Shown here piece after piece: positions 35,936-44,670 of a stretch of 64,000 nucleotides of DNA. Numbering within the stretch: the first letter of the stretch is position 1; the number at the start of each line of letters is the position of its first letter. This stretch comes from Rubrolithibacter sp043763625 (GTDB taxonomy: Bacteria; Bacteroidota; Bacteroidia; Sphingobacteriales; Sphingobacteriaceae). The notes beneath the pieces are model-generated. The model saw only the letters and a program-made list of their open reading frames with translations. It was not told where the DNA came from and made no database searches. Both the position numbers and the translations under genes were made by a program. Location of the stretch: contig JAYULL010000020.1 of NCBI GenBank assembly GCA_043763625.1, positions 6,518-70,517 of the forward strand, read 5' to 3'.

Positions 35936-36558
35936 AAGGCTTTTGTCGATTTGCTTACTATAGAGGAAAGATTGATTGCGAATTCAAATATATCATTATT
36001 ATTTAAAATCAAATCTATTTCACCTCGGTTAATAGCCGCTTGGGGCATTGTACTTACTTCGGCTACAGCAGGGTCTTGCACCACTGCAACACCGCCTTTC
36101 TGTTTTATGTAACGGGTGCCGTCAGCTCCGTCCTCGTTAGCACCTGAGAGTAGTATTGAAATTACCTTTTCCCCAAAAACATCTGCAGCACTTTTAAAAG
36201 TTATATCTATTGCCGGCCGACAAAATAAAATCGGATCTGAAAAATCAAGCGAAAAAATTTTTTCCGGTTCTATTAATAAATGATAATCAGAGGGAGCGAA
36301 ATACACACACCCTTTTTTTAGGGGCTCTTTATCCTGTACAAGTTTAACAGGAACGTGTGCTTTCCTGTTAAGCAAATCTTCAAGCGACGACTTAAATTTT
36401 TTGCTGCGATGGATTACAATAATTACCGTTAAAGGATAATTGGCAGGGAGCTTCAAGACTAAATCAAACACAACGTTAAACCCGCCCGCGGAGCAACCCA
36501 CTACTAAAACTTCTGCTTGTTTTATTTTTTCGACAATATGGTCAGATAGATTAAGCAA
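35923..36558 (-). CDS. CheB-type methylesterase, catalytic domain only
   Basis: 211 residues covering just the CheB esterase/deamidase domain, with no receiver. The catalytic triad is Ser23 (VGCSAGG, where chemotaxis CheB has GASTGG), His50 (IVIHRS) and Asp143 (SGANEDGADG). It overlaps cheR by eight bases and the downstream kinase by 13. No chemoreceptor, CheA or CheW gene is in the window, so it probably belongs to the kinase system and not to chemotaxis proper; its substrate is unknown. Confidence 0.88.
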   Translation of the reverse strand: MLNLSDHIVEKIKQAEVLVVGCSAGGFNVVFDLVLKLPANYPLTVIIVIHRSKKFKSSLEDLLNRKAHVPVKLVQDKEPLKKGCVYFAPSDYHLLIEPEKIFSLDFSDPILFCRPAIDITFKSAADVFGEKVISILLSGANEDGADGTRYIKQKGGVAVVQDPAVAEVSTMPQAAINRGEIDLILNNNDIFEFAINLSSIVSKSTKALWIT

Positions 36559-37402
36559 TTTTTTGGTAAATGTTTTCGTCCTTATCTACAGCCCTAAATC
36601 GGCCTGCTATTTCGTCTCCTCGTAGAATTTCGCGTGAGCCTAAACATAAAAATCCTAACGGACACAAACTGTCGTAAAAAAGCTTGATAACTTTTTCCTG
36701 CAGTTCGGTGTTAAAATAAATAAGTACATTCCGGCAACTAATTAATTGGAATTCGTTGAAAACCCCGTCCGATACTAAATTATGAACCGAAAACAGCATA
36801 TTCTTTTTTAATTGAGACTGAATAGAAGCAGCATCATATCGGGCTACATAATATTCAGAAAGCGAGTGTTTGCCTCCTGCAGCCTGATAGTTTTCAGTAT
36901 AGAGCTTCATTTTCTTTAAATCGTATATTCCTTTTTTTGCAGTGTTAAGAACACTGGTATTGATGTCTGTTCCGTATAGAAAAGAACGCTTATATAAATT
37001 CTCTTCTTCGAGCATTATTGAATAGGAATAAACCTCTTCGCCTGTGGAGCAGCCCGCATTCCAAACTTTTATACGCTGAAAAGACGCGAGATACGGCAAT
37101 ACTTCTTGTCGAACTGCTTTAAAGAAATCGGGGTCTCTAAACATCTCGGTCACGTTTACCGTAACCTCCATTAAAAAATCCTCAAAAAAATCTTTGTTGT
37201 TAACTAGTAGTGCTTTCAAGTCAAACAAATCGAGATTGTAAAGAGTCATAATTCTGGAAACTCTTCTCTTTAACGAAGCACGTGAATAGCCTTCGAAACT
37301 GAAGCCGTACAACTTATTAACAAGATCAACGACATCGTCTAACTGCTCAAAAGAAATACCTGCCAACTCGTTCATCATCGTTAAATCTTTTAACTTAGCC
37401 AT
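36551..37402 (-). CDS. CheR-type protein methyltransferase
   Basis: 283-residue SAM-dependent methyltransferase. It has an N-terminal helical CheR domain (GFSFEGYSRASLKRRVSRIM) and a C-terminal catalytic domain with the SAM motif VWNAGCSTGEEVYSYSI, then LISCRNVLIYFN. No TPR is attached. It sits between the large kinase (13-base overlap) and cheB (eight-base overlap). It may methylate glutamates in one of the kinases, whose coiled-coil linkers are Glu/Gln-rich; this is inference. Confidence 0.9.
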   Translation of the reverse strand: MAKLKDLTMMNELAGISFEQLDDVVDLVNKLYGFSFEGYSRASLKRRVSRIMTLYNLDLFDLKALLVNNKDFFEDFLMEVTVNVTEMFRDPDFFKAVRQEVLPYLASFQRIKVWNAGCSTGEEVYSYSIMLEEENLYKRSFLYGTDINTSVLNTAKKGIYDLKKMKLYTENYQAAGGKHSLSEYYVARYDAASIQSQLKKNMLFSVHNLVSDGVFNEFQLISCRNVLIYFNTELQEKVIKLFYDSLCPLGFLCLGSREILRGDEIAGRFRAVDKDENIYQKIA

Positions 37403-40400
37403 ACACGCATTAATGATAATAATTTATCGATATCAACAGGCTTGGAGATGTAATCATTTGCGCCGGCTTCGATGCATTTCTCCCTGTCGTTTTTCATTGC
37501 TTTAGCGGTTAGCGCTATGATCGGTAACTTTTTAAATCTGTTTTGTTTTCTTATTTCGCTCATTGCTTCGTATCCGTCCATTTCAGGCATCATAATATCC
37601 ATCAACACCAGATGAGTCTCAGGATTTTCCTCAAGCTTTTTTAACGCTTCAACGCCGTTATTGGCAATTTCTATCTTAAGATCATAAGCTTGGAGAGCGC
37701 TGGTAAGAGCAAAAATATTTCTCATATCATCGTCCACAACCAATACCAGTTTGTTCTTCAGAGCTCCTTCCAGCGTAGCGGTATTTTTGGCCCCGCCCTC
37801 TAAAGAACGCGGTGTAAAATCTTTCGGCTGAGTATCGGATTTCACCCTGTTCATGAACAAGTGCACTTCATCTAAAAGGCGCTCATTTGACTTGTTGTTT
37901 TTCAAAACCATTGCATGTGTGTGTCGCATAACTCGAGCTAACCGATCCTGATCCAACTCCATGGCAGTATTTATCACCACCGGGATCTGGCCTAAGCCCT
38001 CCTGTTCTTTTATCTTATCCAAAAGGTCTAAGCCCGAAATGTCGGGAAGATTTAAGTCGAGGATAATGCAGTCGAAATCGTTATTTTCTGCAAGAAGTTT
38101 CATAGCGTCTTCGCCGTTAAAGGCTTGCTCCACGTGAACCTTTTTCCCAAGCAACTGATTCTTCAAATCGTCGCTCTGAATTTCATGGTCTTCTATAATT
38201 AAAACCTTATTTAAAATGCTGGTTCCGATACCTCCCAATAAATCGAAAGCTTCGTCTAATTTTTCTTTAGCAATTGGCTTTTTAAGGAAGCCTATAGCTC
38301 CTTCGCTAACTGCCTTTAACTGTTTTTCATCCGCTGCCGACATCATATGTACCGGAATATCGCGAGTCTTAGGATCCTCTTTAAGCCGTTTTAAAATCGT
38401 CCAACCGTCCATCACCGGCAACATAATATCTAACACAATAGCATCGGGCAGATGCTCGAGTGCCAATTCTAAACCTGTGTCGCCCTGTTTTGCCAGCAGT
38501 GGAGTAAATCCTCTTTCTTTAGCATAGTTTACCAAGATTTCGGCGAACAAGGGATCATCTTCTACAATAAGCATAGTTTGCCCTTTCTTATCTTTCGATT
38601 TTATAACAGGCGTATGAGTGGGAGATGCAATAGGGATTTTCGGAATAGAGGCACGCTCCGGAACTAACTCCGGAGTTGGAGCATGGCTATGATTAACGGG
38701 CAAATAAAGCGTAAACGTGCTTCCTTTTCCGGGAACACTTGTTACTTTTATCTCACCGCCAAGGATATTTGACAGTTCTCGACTGATAGACAACCCTAAT
38801 CCCGTTCCTCCGTATTTACGACTTGTGGAACCGTCTGCCTGTTTAAAGGCTTCAAATATTAGTGCTTGTTTATCTTCAGGGATTCCGATTCCTGTATCCG
38901 TTACCGAAAAGGCTAATACAGGTTCGCCTTCGGACCTAAGATTTTGAAGAGCAGGATGGTTGAACTCAATCTCCGTGGGTGCAACAGTCAAATCCACAGT
39001 TACCGAACCGTTTTCGGGTGTAAATTTAAAAGCGTTGGAAAGGAGATTTTTCAAAATTTGTTCGATACGTACCCTGTCTGAAACTAAAACCTCGGGAATT
39101 GCTTCATCTATATTATAACTAAAGTTAACCTTTTTGTTATTTGCTACCTCTTTAAACAACAACTCAATATCGCATTGAATATCTCCTTGCAAAACATTTT
39201 CAATTGTGAGGTCTATTTTTCCCGATTCAATTTTCGATAGATCAAGAATATCATTTATAAGTGTAAGCAAATCGCTGCCGGCGTTGTGAATTACACTGGA
39301 ATATTTTATCTGCTCGTCGTTAAGATTGGCCTGTTTGTTCTCGCTTAAAATACGAGCCAAAATCAAAATACTGTTTAAAGGAGTCCGAAGCTCATGACTC
39401 ATATTTGCCAAAAACTCCGACTTATATTTGCTGGTTTGCTCGAGTTCTTTCGCTTTAAGGCTAATTGCCTCGTGAGCTTGGTCCACCGCCCTGTTTCTTT
39501 CGGCAAGCATCTCTGCTTTTTCTTCAAGTTCAGAATTAATTTGTCGAAGTTCTTCTTGTTGAACTCGTAATTCTTCTTCAGATGCCTGCAGAAGCTTGGT
39601 TTTTCGAATCAGCTCATCGTTGGTAGTACGCAGTTCTTCGTGCTGACTTTCGAGCTCTTCTGCTTGCTGCTGCGTTTTTTCAAAAAGCTCTTGGGCGTGA
39701 ACTTTATTTTGAGCGGTTTGTACTTCAACGCCGATTGTGTCGCTCATCCATTGTAGAAATTCCAAAGTTTGTTCGGAAACTTCTCCGGCAAAACCGAGCT
39801 CAATTACTCCTTTTAATTTACCTTGAGCAAACAGGGGCTGAAGAACAATAAATTTTGGTGAAGACTGTCCCATGCCGGTATTAATTTTGACATGGCCGTC
39901 GGCAACGTCGTCGCATACCAGGGTCTTCCTATCGAGAGCCGCCTGACCTATTAATCCCTCTCCTACTTTAAAAACGTTAAGACTTCCTTTAGGCGCTTGA
40001 AAAGCGTACCCCCCTGTAAATTGCAATTGCTTTCCGCTATCGTCTGCCATATAAACAGCACCGATTTGTGCGCCGAGATATTTAGCCATCTCGGTAAGTA
40101 TTCTTGTGGAGATTTTATCGACTTTGAAATCCGAAGATTCGTGTTCTTCTCGTATAGCTTGTCCGATACTAGCCGAGCCTGTCAACATCCAATTCCGTTT
40201 TTTATTTTCGTCTGATACCGTTTGAAGCAGAGTATTAGTCTTGCGAACATCGTCTTCAACCAATTTTTGATGTTCGAAATTCTTCTTGATAAAAGAAAAC
40301 ATCAACATGAAAAGAAAAAGAATAATAATTGCTCCTACGATAAATAAAAAGTAAGCCTCTTCAACGTTATGTTCACTTTCTGTTTTACGGATTTCGAGCA

Positions 40401-40902
40401 GTCCTTCTTCTACTTCTCTGATTTTTCTTGACTCAGAACGTACTAAATCCATAAACAACTTACCGTTTTGGATCAACCTCTGCTTGTTTACCGATTCCTG
40501 CCCTTCTTTGCTGTAAACATCAAGAACCTTTTTCAGGTCGGCGGTTTTTTGGTTAACCAACGAACCTAATGCATCCACTCGGTTGACTTGAGCAGGATTA
40601 TCGGAGACGCGGTTGTGTAGTTCCTTAAGGGCGGGATTAACCTTGGCAAGCGACTCTTTATAAAGTTTTAACTGACCTTTAGATCCTGTGGCTAAGTAAC
40701 CGCGTTGAGCATTTTCAGCTTCTACAATATTATAGAGGACCTTGCTGTTTAAATTCAATACTTGTTCGGAGTGATCTACCCAAAGACTATCCTTTTGCAA
40801 CCCTTTAATACTGGTATAGGATATTATACCCACAATAAACACAAAGAAGAGTGTTATTACAAATCCCAGTCGGACTTGCTGCTGAAATGTGGTTAATTGC
40901 AT
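37390..40902 (-). CDS. Hybrid histidine kinase with CHASE3-like, GAF and three receiver domains
   Basis: 1170-residue membrane kinase. It has TM1 at about 13-30, a CHASE3-like periplasmic domain (about 35-185; AENAQRGYLATGSK is diagnostic), TM2 at about 186-206, and GAF at about 245-400. A Glu/Gln-rich coiled coil follows at about 400-490. HisKA has His503 in ANMSHELRTP; HATPase is about 615-735. Three receivers follow at about 775-890 (IVLDIMLPVMDG), 905-1020 (IILDLNLPDISG) and 1050-1168 (VLMDIMMPEMDG), all with the phospho-Asp. It is first in the operon with cheR, cheB and a second hybrid kinase. It is of the large CHASE3/GAF multi-receiver kind often tied to stress responses. Confidence 0.93.
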   Translation of the reverse strand: MQLTTFQQQVRLGFVITLFFVFIVGIISYTSIKGLQKDSLWVDHSEQVLNLNSKVLYNIVEAENAQRGYLATGSKGQLKLYKESLAKVNPALKELHNRVSDNPAQVNRVDALGSLVNQKTADLKKVLDVYSKEGQESVNKQRLIQNGKLFMDLVRSESRKIREVEEGLLEIRKTESEHNVEEAYFLFIVGAIIILFLFMLMFSFIKKNFEHQKLVEDDVRKTNTLLQTVSDENKKRNWMLTGSASIGQAIREEHESSDFKVDKISTRILTEMAKYLGAQIGAVYMADDSGKQLQFTGGYAFQAPKGSLNVFKVGEGLIGQAALDRKTLVCDDVADGHVKINTGMGQSSPKFIVLQPLFAQGKLKGVIELGFAGEVSEQTLEFLQWMSDTIGVEVQTAQNKVHAQELFEKTQQQAEELESQHEELRTTNDELIRKTKLLQASEEELRVQQEELRQINSELEEKAEMLAERNRAVDQAHEAISLKAKELEQTSKYKSEFLANMSHELRTPLNSILILARILSENKQANLNDEQIKYSSVIHNAGSDLLTLINDILDLSKIESGKIDLTIENVLQGDIQCDIELLFKEVANNKKVNFSYNIDEAIPEVLVSDRVRIEQILKNLLSNAFKFTPENGSVTVDLTVAPTEIEFNHPALQNLRSEGEPVLAFSVTDTGIGIPEDKQALIFEAFKQADGSTSRKYGGTGLGLSISRELSNILGGEIKVTSVPGKGSTFTLYLPVNHSHAPTPELVPERASIPKIPIASPTHTPVIKSKDKKGQTMLIVEDDPLFAEILVNYAKERGFTPLLAKQGDTGLELALEHLPDAIVLDIMLPVMDGWTILKRLKEDPKTRDIPVHMMSAADEKQLKAVSEGAIGFLKKPIAKEKLDEAFDLLGGIGTSILNKVLIIEDHEIQSDDLKNQLLGKKVHVEQAFNGEDAMKLLAENNDFDCIILDLNLPDISGLDLLDKIKEQEGLGQIPVVINTAMELDQDRLARVMRHTHAMVLKNNKSNERLLDEVHLFMNRVKSDTQPKDFTPRSLEGGAKNTATLEGALKNKLVLVVDDDMRNIFALTSALQAYDLKIEIANNGVEALKKLEENPETHLVLMDIMMPEMDGYEAMSEIRKQNRFKKLPIIALTAKAMKNDREKCIEAGANDYISKPVDIDKLLSLMRVWLS

Positions 40903-41115
40903 AGAAGTTTACTATTGATTTATAGATATCGCCAATGATACGTACAATGAAATGAAGATGTTACACGTTTTTACCTTGCGCCTCTTGTAGAAGAATCGAA
41001 TCTCGCGAGATTTTAAGAATAACTTTTGGAAAAAATATTATAAAGAAAAACTCTTATTACAATATACTGTTAGAAATTTATAACAGTAATTAATCAATTT
41101 AAAAGCATATCTATT

Positions 41116-41646
41116 ATGAAAAATCAACAGGAAAACAGCACATCTAACTTTGACGAATCAGGATTAAAAGACCTCTTTGTAGACGAGTTAAAAGATATTT
41201 TTTGGGCAGAAAAACATTTGGCCAAAGCCTTACCTAAAATGGCAAAATCGGCAACGTCGCCGGAGTTAAAAGCTGCAATTGAACAACACTTAACCGAAAC
41301 TGAAGGTCAAATAGAACGGTTAAATCAAGTATTCGCAACAATAGGCCGTAAAGCTGCCGGTAAAAAATGTGATGCTATGGAAGGCTTGGTAGAAGAAGGC
41401 AAAAATATGATGGAAGAAAACGAAGGAATGACACGTGATGCCGCTATTATTTCTTCTGCTCAAAAAATAGAACATTACGAAATTGCTTCATACGGAACGC
41501 TTCGCACTTTGGCTAATACCCTAGGGTTAAACGAGGCTGCTTCTTTATTACAAGAAACATTGGATGAGGAAAAAAGCACCGACGTTAAGCTAACTCAAAT
41601 TGCCGAAGGATTTGTGAACGAGGCAGCTAAGGCAGAAAAAGCGTAG
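41116..41646 (+). CDS. YciF-like ferritin-fold stress protein (DUF892)
   Basis: 176-residue four-helix-bundle protein of the YciE/YciF family. Motifs: DLFVDELKDIFWAEKHLAKA at the start, CDAMEGLVEEGK in the middle, and AQKIEHYEIASYGTLRTLA with the Glu/His pattern of a possible di-iron site. YciF homologs are stress-induced and their reaction is not settled. It pairs with the next gene 18 bases on, also a helical bundle, and is divergent from the kinase/CheR/CheB operon across 213 bases. Confidence 0.92.
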   Translation: MKNQQENSTSNFDESGLKDLFVDELKDIFWAEKHLAKALPKMAKSATSPELKAAIEQHLTETEGQIERLNQVFATIGRKAAGKKCDAMEGLVEEGKNMMEENEGMTRDAAIISSAQKIEHYEIASYGTLRTLANTLGLNEAASLLQETLDEEKSTDVKLTQIAEGFVNEAAKAEKA

Positions 41647-41663
41647 TTCCAAAAGGAGATGTT

Positions 41664-42116
41664 ATGGCAGATACATTAAATAACATAGTCGACGGCTTAA
41701 AACATTTACTGTCAATTGCTAACGATGGAAAAGAAGGTTATAAAAATGCTGCGGAAAATGCCGATGCAGGAGAGTTGAAAGCTCTTTTAACTACTTATTC
41801 TATTCAGCGAGCAGAATTCGCAGACAGTTTAAAAACATTAATCAGGCAAAACGGCGGCGATCCCGATAATACGTCCGGCGGACCCTTAGGGGCTTTACAC
41901 AGAACTTGGATTGATATAAAAACCGCGATAAGCGGTAATGATGATAAAGCTGTTTTAGATGCTGTCGCCACAGGCGAAACTTCAGCAGTTGAAGCCTACG
42001 ACAAAGTATTAAAAGATTATACTTTGCAAGGCGACGTTCATCAAGTTTTGTTGCATCAACGTTCGCAAATACGCGAAGCGCTGCAAAACATAAGGCAACT
42101 GGAAGATCAGTACTAA
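41664..42116 (+). CDS. PA2169-family four-helix-bundle protein (DUF2383)
   Basis: 150 residues, all helical. LNNIVDGLKHLLSIANDGKE opens the domain, GGPLGALHRTWIDIKTAI is the family signature, and GETSAVEAYDKVL carries a ferritin-like Glu. No signal peptide. Such proteins cluster with DUF892 and other stress genes. An AAGGAG lies 8-13 bases before its ATG, one of the few clear Shine-Dalgarno-like stretches here. Terminator at 42133. Confidence 0.88.
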   Translation: MADTLNNIVDGLKHLLSIANDGKEGYKNAAENADAGELKALLTTYSIQRAEFADSLKTLIRQNGGDPDNTSGGPLGALHRTWIDIKTAISGNDDKAVLDAVATGETSAVEAYDKVLKDYTLQGDVHQVLLHQRSQIREALQNIRQLEDQY

Positions 42117-42132
42117 AACAAATTTTTTGATG

Positions 42133-42160
42133 AAAGCCGCCTTTTAAGGCGGCTTTTCTT
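42133..42160 (+). terminator. Intrinsic terminator after the DUF892/DUF2383 pair
   Basis: AAAGCCGCC (42133-42141) pairs with GGCGGCTTT (42148-42156), a perfect 9-bp stem followed by TCTTTT. Confidence 0.88.
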
Positions 42161-42255
42161 TTGCGTCATCTTTTTGGATATAGCTAAAATTCTATGACTT
42201 TTAAACACTAAGATGTAACGAACGGGACTATTGGTGCCGTTACCTTTGTTATACT

Positions 42256-43608
42256 ATGAAAATAAAATATAAGACACTTGGTGGGTTACTTATTCTGCTG
42301 CTAAACATGTTCAGTTTGAAAGCACAGCACATACATGACCAAGATACTTTAAAAGATAAACCGGCAGAGGACTCTCTTGCGCACAGCATGAGTATGGATA
42401 TGCCTCCAATGAGTTACGCTTTTTCGCTTAATTTACCCATGAGTCGTAACGGCTCTGGGACTTCATGGCTTCCTGACGCTTCGCCAATGTACGGTACCAT
42501 GATCCACACTGCAAAATGGATGTACATGTTGCACGGAGATATTAAGGCACGGTATACAAACCATGACATTTTTGAGAAAGGAAGCAGAGGAAGCGATAAG
42601 TTTGATGCACCTAATTGGTTCATGGCGATGGCACAACGACAAGTTGGCAAAAACGGCCTATTTCATTGGAACGCTATGCTTTCGCTCGATCCGGTGACAG
42701 AAGGCGGAGTAGGTTATCCTCTTTTATTTCAATCAGGTGAAAGCTACAAGAAGGCTCCCATTGTTGACAGGCAGCATCCGCATGATTTATTTGCTGAGCT
42801 TTCTTTAAGCTACAGTCACGCATTATCGCAAAAAGCAGATGTTTTTGCTTATCTCGGTTATCCCGGAGAACCGGCCATAGGTCCTGTTGCCTTTATGCAC
42901 AGGCCTTCCTCACTTTCTAATTCTGACGCACCTTTGGGACATCATTGGACTGATGCTACACATATTACTTTCGGAGTTGCGACTTTGGGCTTCCGATACA
43001 ATAAGTTTAAAATTGAAGCTTCCTCCTTTACCGGACTAGAACCTGACGAACATCGATTCAATTTTGATAAACCGAAGTTTGATTCATGGAGTGGAAGACT
43101 GTCTTTCAACCCGAGTGGTAATTGGGCTCTCCAAATTTCCCAAGCCTTCATAAAAAGTCCCGAATTGCTGCACGGAGATGAAAATGTGAACCGAACCACC
43201 GCTTCGGCTATTTACAGCAAACCCTTTGGCAGCGAGAATTGGATTAATTTAACAGGCCTTTGGGGAATGAATAAAACCAAAGAACATTCGGGCGAAAATG
43301 CCGCTTTATTAGAAGGAGATTTAAGACTCAAAAAACTCTCGCTTTATACAAGGTATGAATGGGTGCAAAAATCTACGGAAGAATTAGATTTACCCGAAAG
43401 CACTTTTGGGCATAATGCCGTTTTTCCGGTAAATGCACTAACTCTCGGTTTCAATTATGATCTAACTAATCTTGGTCCTTTACGTTTGGCAGCAGGAGCA
43501 CAAGTTACAGGTTATGAAGCTGATAAACGTTTAGATGTTCTTTACGGGAAAAATCCTATCGCCGGAGAGGTGTTTATAAGACTTTATCCTAAGTTAATGA
43601 AGATGTAA
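42256..43608 (+). CDS. Outer-membrane beta-barrel protein, His/Met-rich N terminus
   Basis: 450 residues that I do not assign to a named family. After the signal peptide (ending FSLKAQ) comes a short segment rich in possible metal ligands (HIHDQD, then HSMSMDMPPMSY). About 380 residues of alternating beta strands ending on aromatic residues follow, fitting an outer-membrane barrel. IVDRQHPHDLFAELSLSY is a striking conserved-looking stretch. Proteins of this look occur near copper and heavy-metal efflux genes in Bacteroidota, but no metal genes are adjacent here. TACCTTTG lies seven bases before the ATG. A terminator follows. Confidence 0.78.
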   Translation: MKIKYKTLGGLLILLLNMFSLKAQHIHDQDTLKDKPAEDSLAHSMSMDMPPMSYAFSLNLPMSRNGSGTSWLPDASPMYGTMIHTAKWMYMLHGDIKARYTNHDIFEKGSRGSDKFDAPNWFMAMAQRQVGKNGLFHWNAMLSLDPVTEGGVGYPLLFQSGESYKKAPIVDRQHPHDLFAELSLSYSHALSQKADVFAYLGYPGEPAIGPVAFMHRPSSLSNSDAPLGHHWTDATHITFGVATLGFRYNKFKIEASSFTGLEPDEHRFNFDKPKFDSWSGRLSFNPSGNWALQISQAFIKSPELLHGDENVNRTTASAIYSKPFGSENWINLTGLWGMNKTKEHSGENAALLEGDLRLKKLSLYTRYEWVQKSTEELDLPESTFGHNAVFPVNALTLGFNYDLTNLGPLRLAAGAQVTGYEADKRLDVLYGKNPIAGEVFIRLYPKLMKM

Positions 43609-43617
43609 ATAAAAGAA

Positions 43618-43656
43618 AAAGGACCAAGGACCTTTCCGTCTTGATCCTTTTTTTTT
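43618..43656 (+). terminator. Intrinsic terminator after the barrel gene
   Basis: AAAGGA-c-CAAG pairs with CTTG-a-TCCTTT (43618-43628 with 43640-43650; one mismatch), followed by eight T's counting the stem end. It could serve the convergent DUF1080 gene too. Confidence 0.75.
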
Positions 43657-43677
43657 ATCGAATTTATAAATCCTACT

Positions 43678-44448
43678 TTAAAGTTCTCTTATCCAGATAT
43701 TTCTAAACTGAACATTATTACCGTGATCTTGCAGACTTAAGGGAGCCTTTCCATGGGCTTTATATTTCGGTAAGCCGATGTACTCAGTCGGGCCTTTAAG
43801 TTCTGAATTATTTTGGACTAAAACACCATTATGTAAAACCGTAACTTTTCCGGGAGTAAATAAACTGCCGTCGGCTTTAAAACGAGGAGCGGTATAAACT
43901 ACATCATACACATTCCACTCTCCGGGTTTGCGCATTACATTTACCAGCGGAGGAAATTGTTTATACATGCTGGCTGCCTGGCCGTTTGCATAAGAACGAT
44001 TGTTGTAAGAATCTAAAACTTGAAGTTCATACCTGTCTTGCAGAAAAATTCCGCTGTTCCCTCTGCCTTGGCTTGATCCGGTAATATCAGTGGGTATAGA
44101 CCATTCTATATGCAACTGAAAATCTTCAAAATCTTTCTTTGTACTGATACTACCCCGACCCTCGATAAAGTATCCGTTTTTAACTTCCCATGCGGCAGGT
44201 GAATTATCTTTTGACATTTTCCATTGCGACATATCTTTTCCATTGAAAAGAACCATTGCATCAGAGGGAGCTGCAGTACCGGCTCCCGGAGTAATTACCT
44301 TTACTTCGGGTTCCCAAAATTCAGTCATTTCCGGCGACATCTTCGGAGGCTGAGGTACTGTTTGGGCTTTGGAATTAGTATAAAAACAAGTGCCTGCTGC
44401 AATTAGCATTAAAGCCGATTTGCCGGCTATTGAAAAATTCAACTTCAT
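43678..44448 (-). CDS. DUF1080 (3-keto-disaccharide hydrolase-like) secreted protein
   Basis: 256 residues: signal peptide (ending YTNSKAQ), a Pro-rich linker, and a DUF1080 concanavalin-like domain. Features include MVLFNGKDMSQWKM at the start, FEDFQLHIEWSIP, GRGNSGIFLQDRYELQVLDS, and a C terminus LQDHGNNVQFRNIWIREL, all typical. The domain is linked to hydrolysis of 3-keto-glycosides or to sugar binding; the true substrate is unknown. The 5' leader has two hairpins (see 44482-44559). Confidence 0.9.
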   Translation of the reverse strand: MKLNFSIAGKSALMLIAAGTCFYTNSKAQTVPQPPKMSPEMTEFWEPEVKVITPGAGTAAPSDAMVLFNGKDMSQWKMSKDNSPAAWEVKNGYFIEGRGSISTKKDFEDFQLHIEWSIPTDITGSSQGRGNSGIFLQDRYELQVLDSYNNRSYANGQAASMYKQFPPLVNVMRKPGEWNVYDVVYTAPRFKADGSLFTPGKVTVLHNGVLVQNNSELKGPTEYIGLPKYKAHGKAPLSLQDHGNNVQFRNIWIREL

Positions 44449-44481
44449 ATACGATTTTTTTTAGTTAGTAATGTTTACAAC

Positions 44482-44559
44482 AAAACCGGGCCTAAGTAAA
44501 ACTTGACACCCGGTTTTTCCTCTTTTCTAATCTCATTGACATTAGACAATTCAAAAATA
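44482..44559 (-). promoter_or_regulatory. Putative promoter and structured leader of the DUF1080 gene
   Basis: On the minus strand a TATTTTTG box (44559-44552) is followed within 40 bases by TCTAAT/ATTAGA (a 6-bp hairpin), then AAAACCGGG/CCCGGTTTT (44517-44509 with 44490-44482), a perfect 9-bp hairpin with TTTT at its 3' side. This ends 33 bases before the ATG. It looks like an intrinsic terminator inside a 5' leader, that is, an attenuator or a very short RNA. Confidence 0.4.
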
Positions 44560-44634
44560 TAACTTTCCACCAAGTTTAAAATAAAATCTACATCTTTTTT
44601 GCAAAGACCGTTAAAATCGAATGCCCTTATAATT

Positions 44635-44664
44635 TTTGTTTTTTAAGCTTGAATCGTATATTTG
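44635..44664 (+). promoter_or_regulatory. Promoter of the histidine operon
   Basis: TTTG (44635-44638), 18 bases, TATATTTG (44657-44664) followed by C. This is an excellent match to the Bacteroidota consensus. Transcription should start near 44670, giving a leader of about 150 bases before hisG. Confidence 0.72.
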
Positions 44665-44670
44665 CACTCC

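Noticed and set aside
35923..37402. Chemotaxis operon
   Set aside because: CheR and CheB are present, but CheA, CheW, CheY and chemoreceptors are absent and the CheB lacks its receiver.
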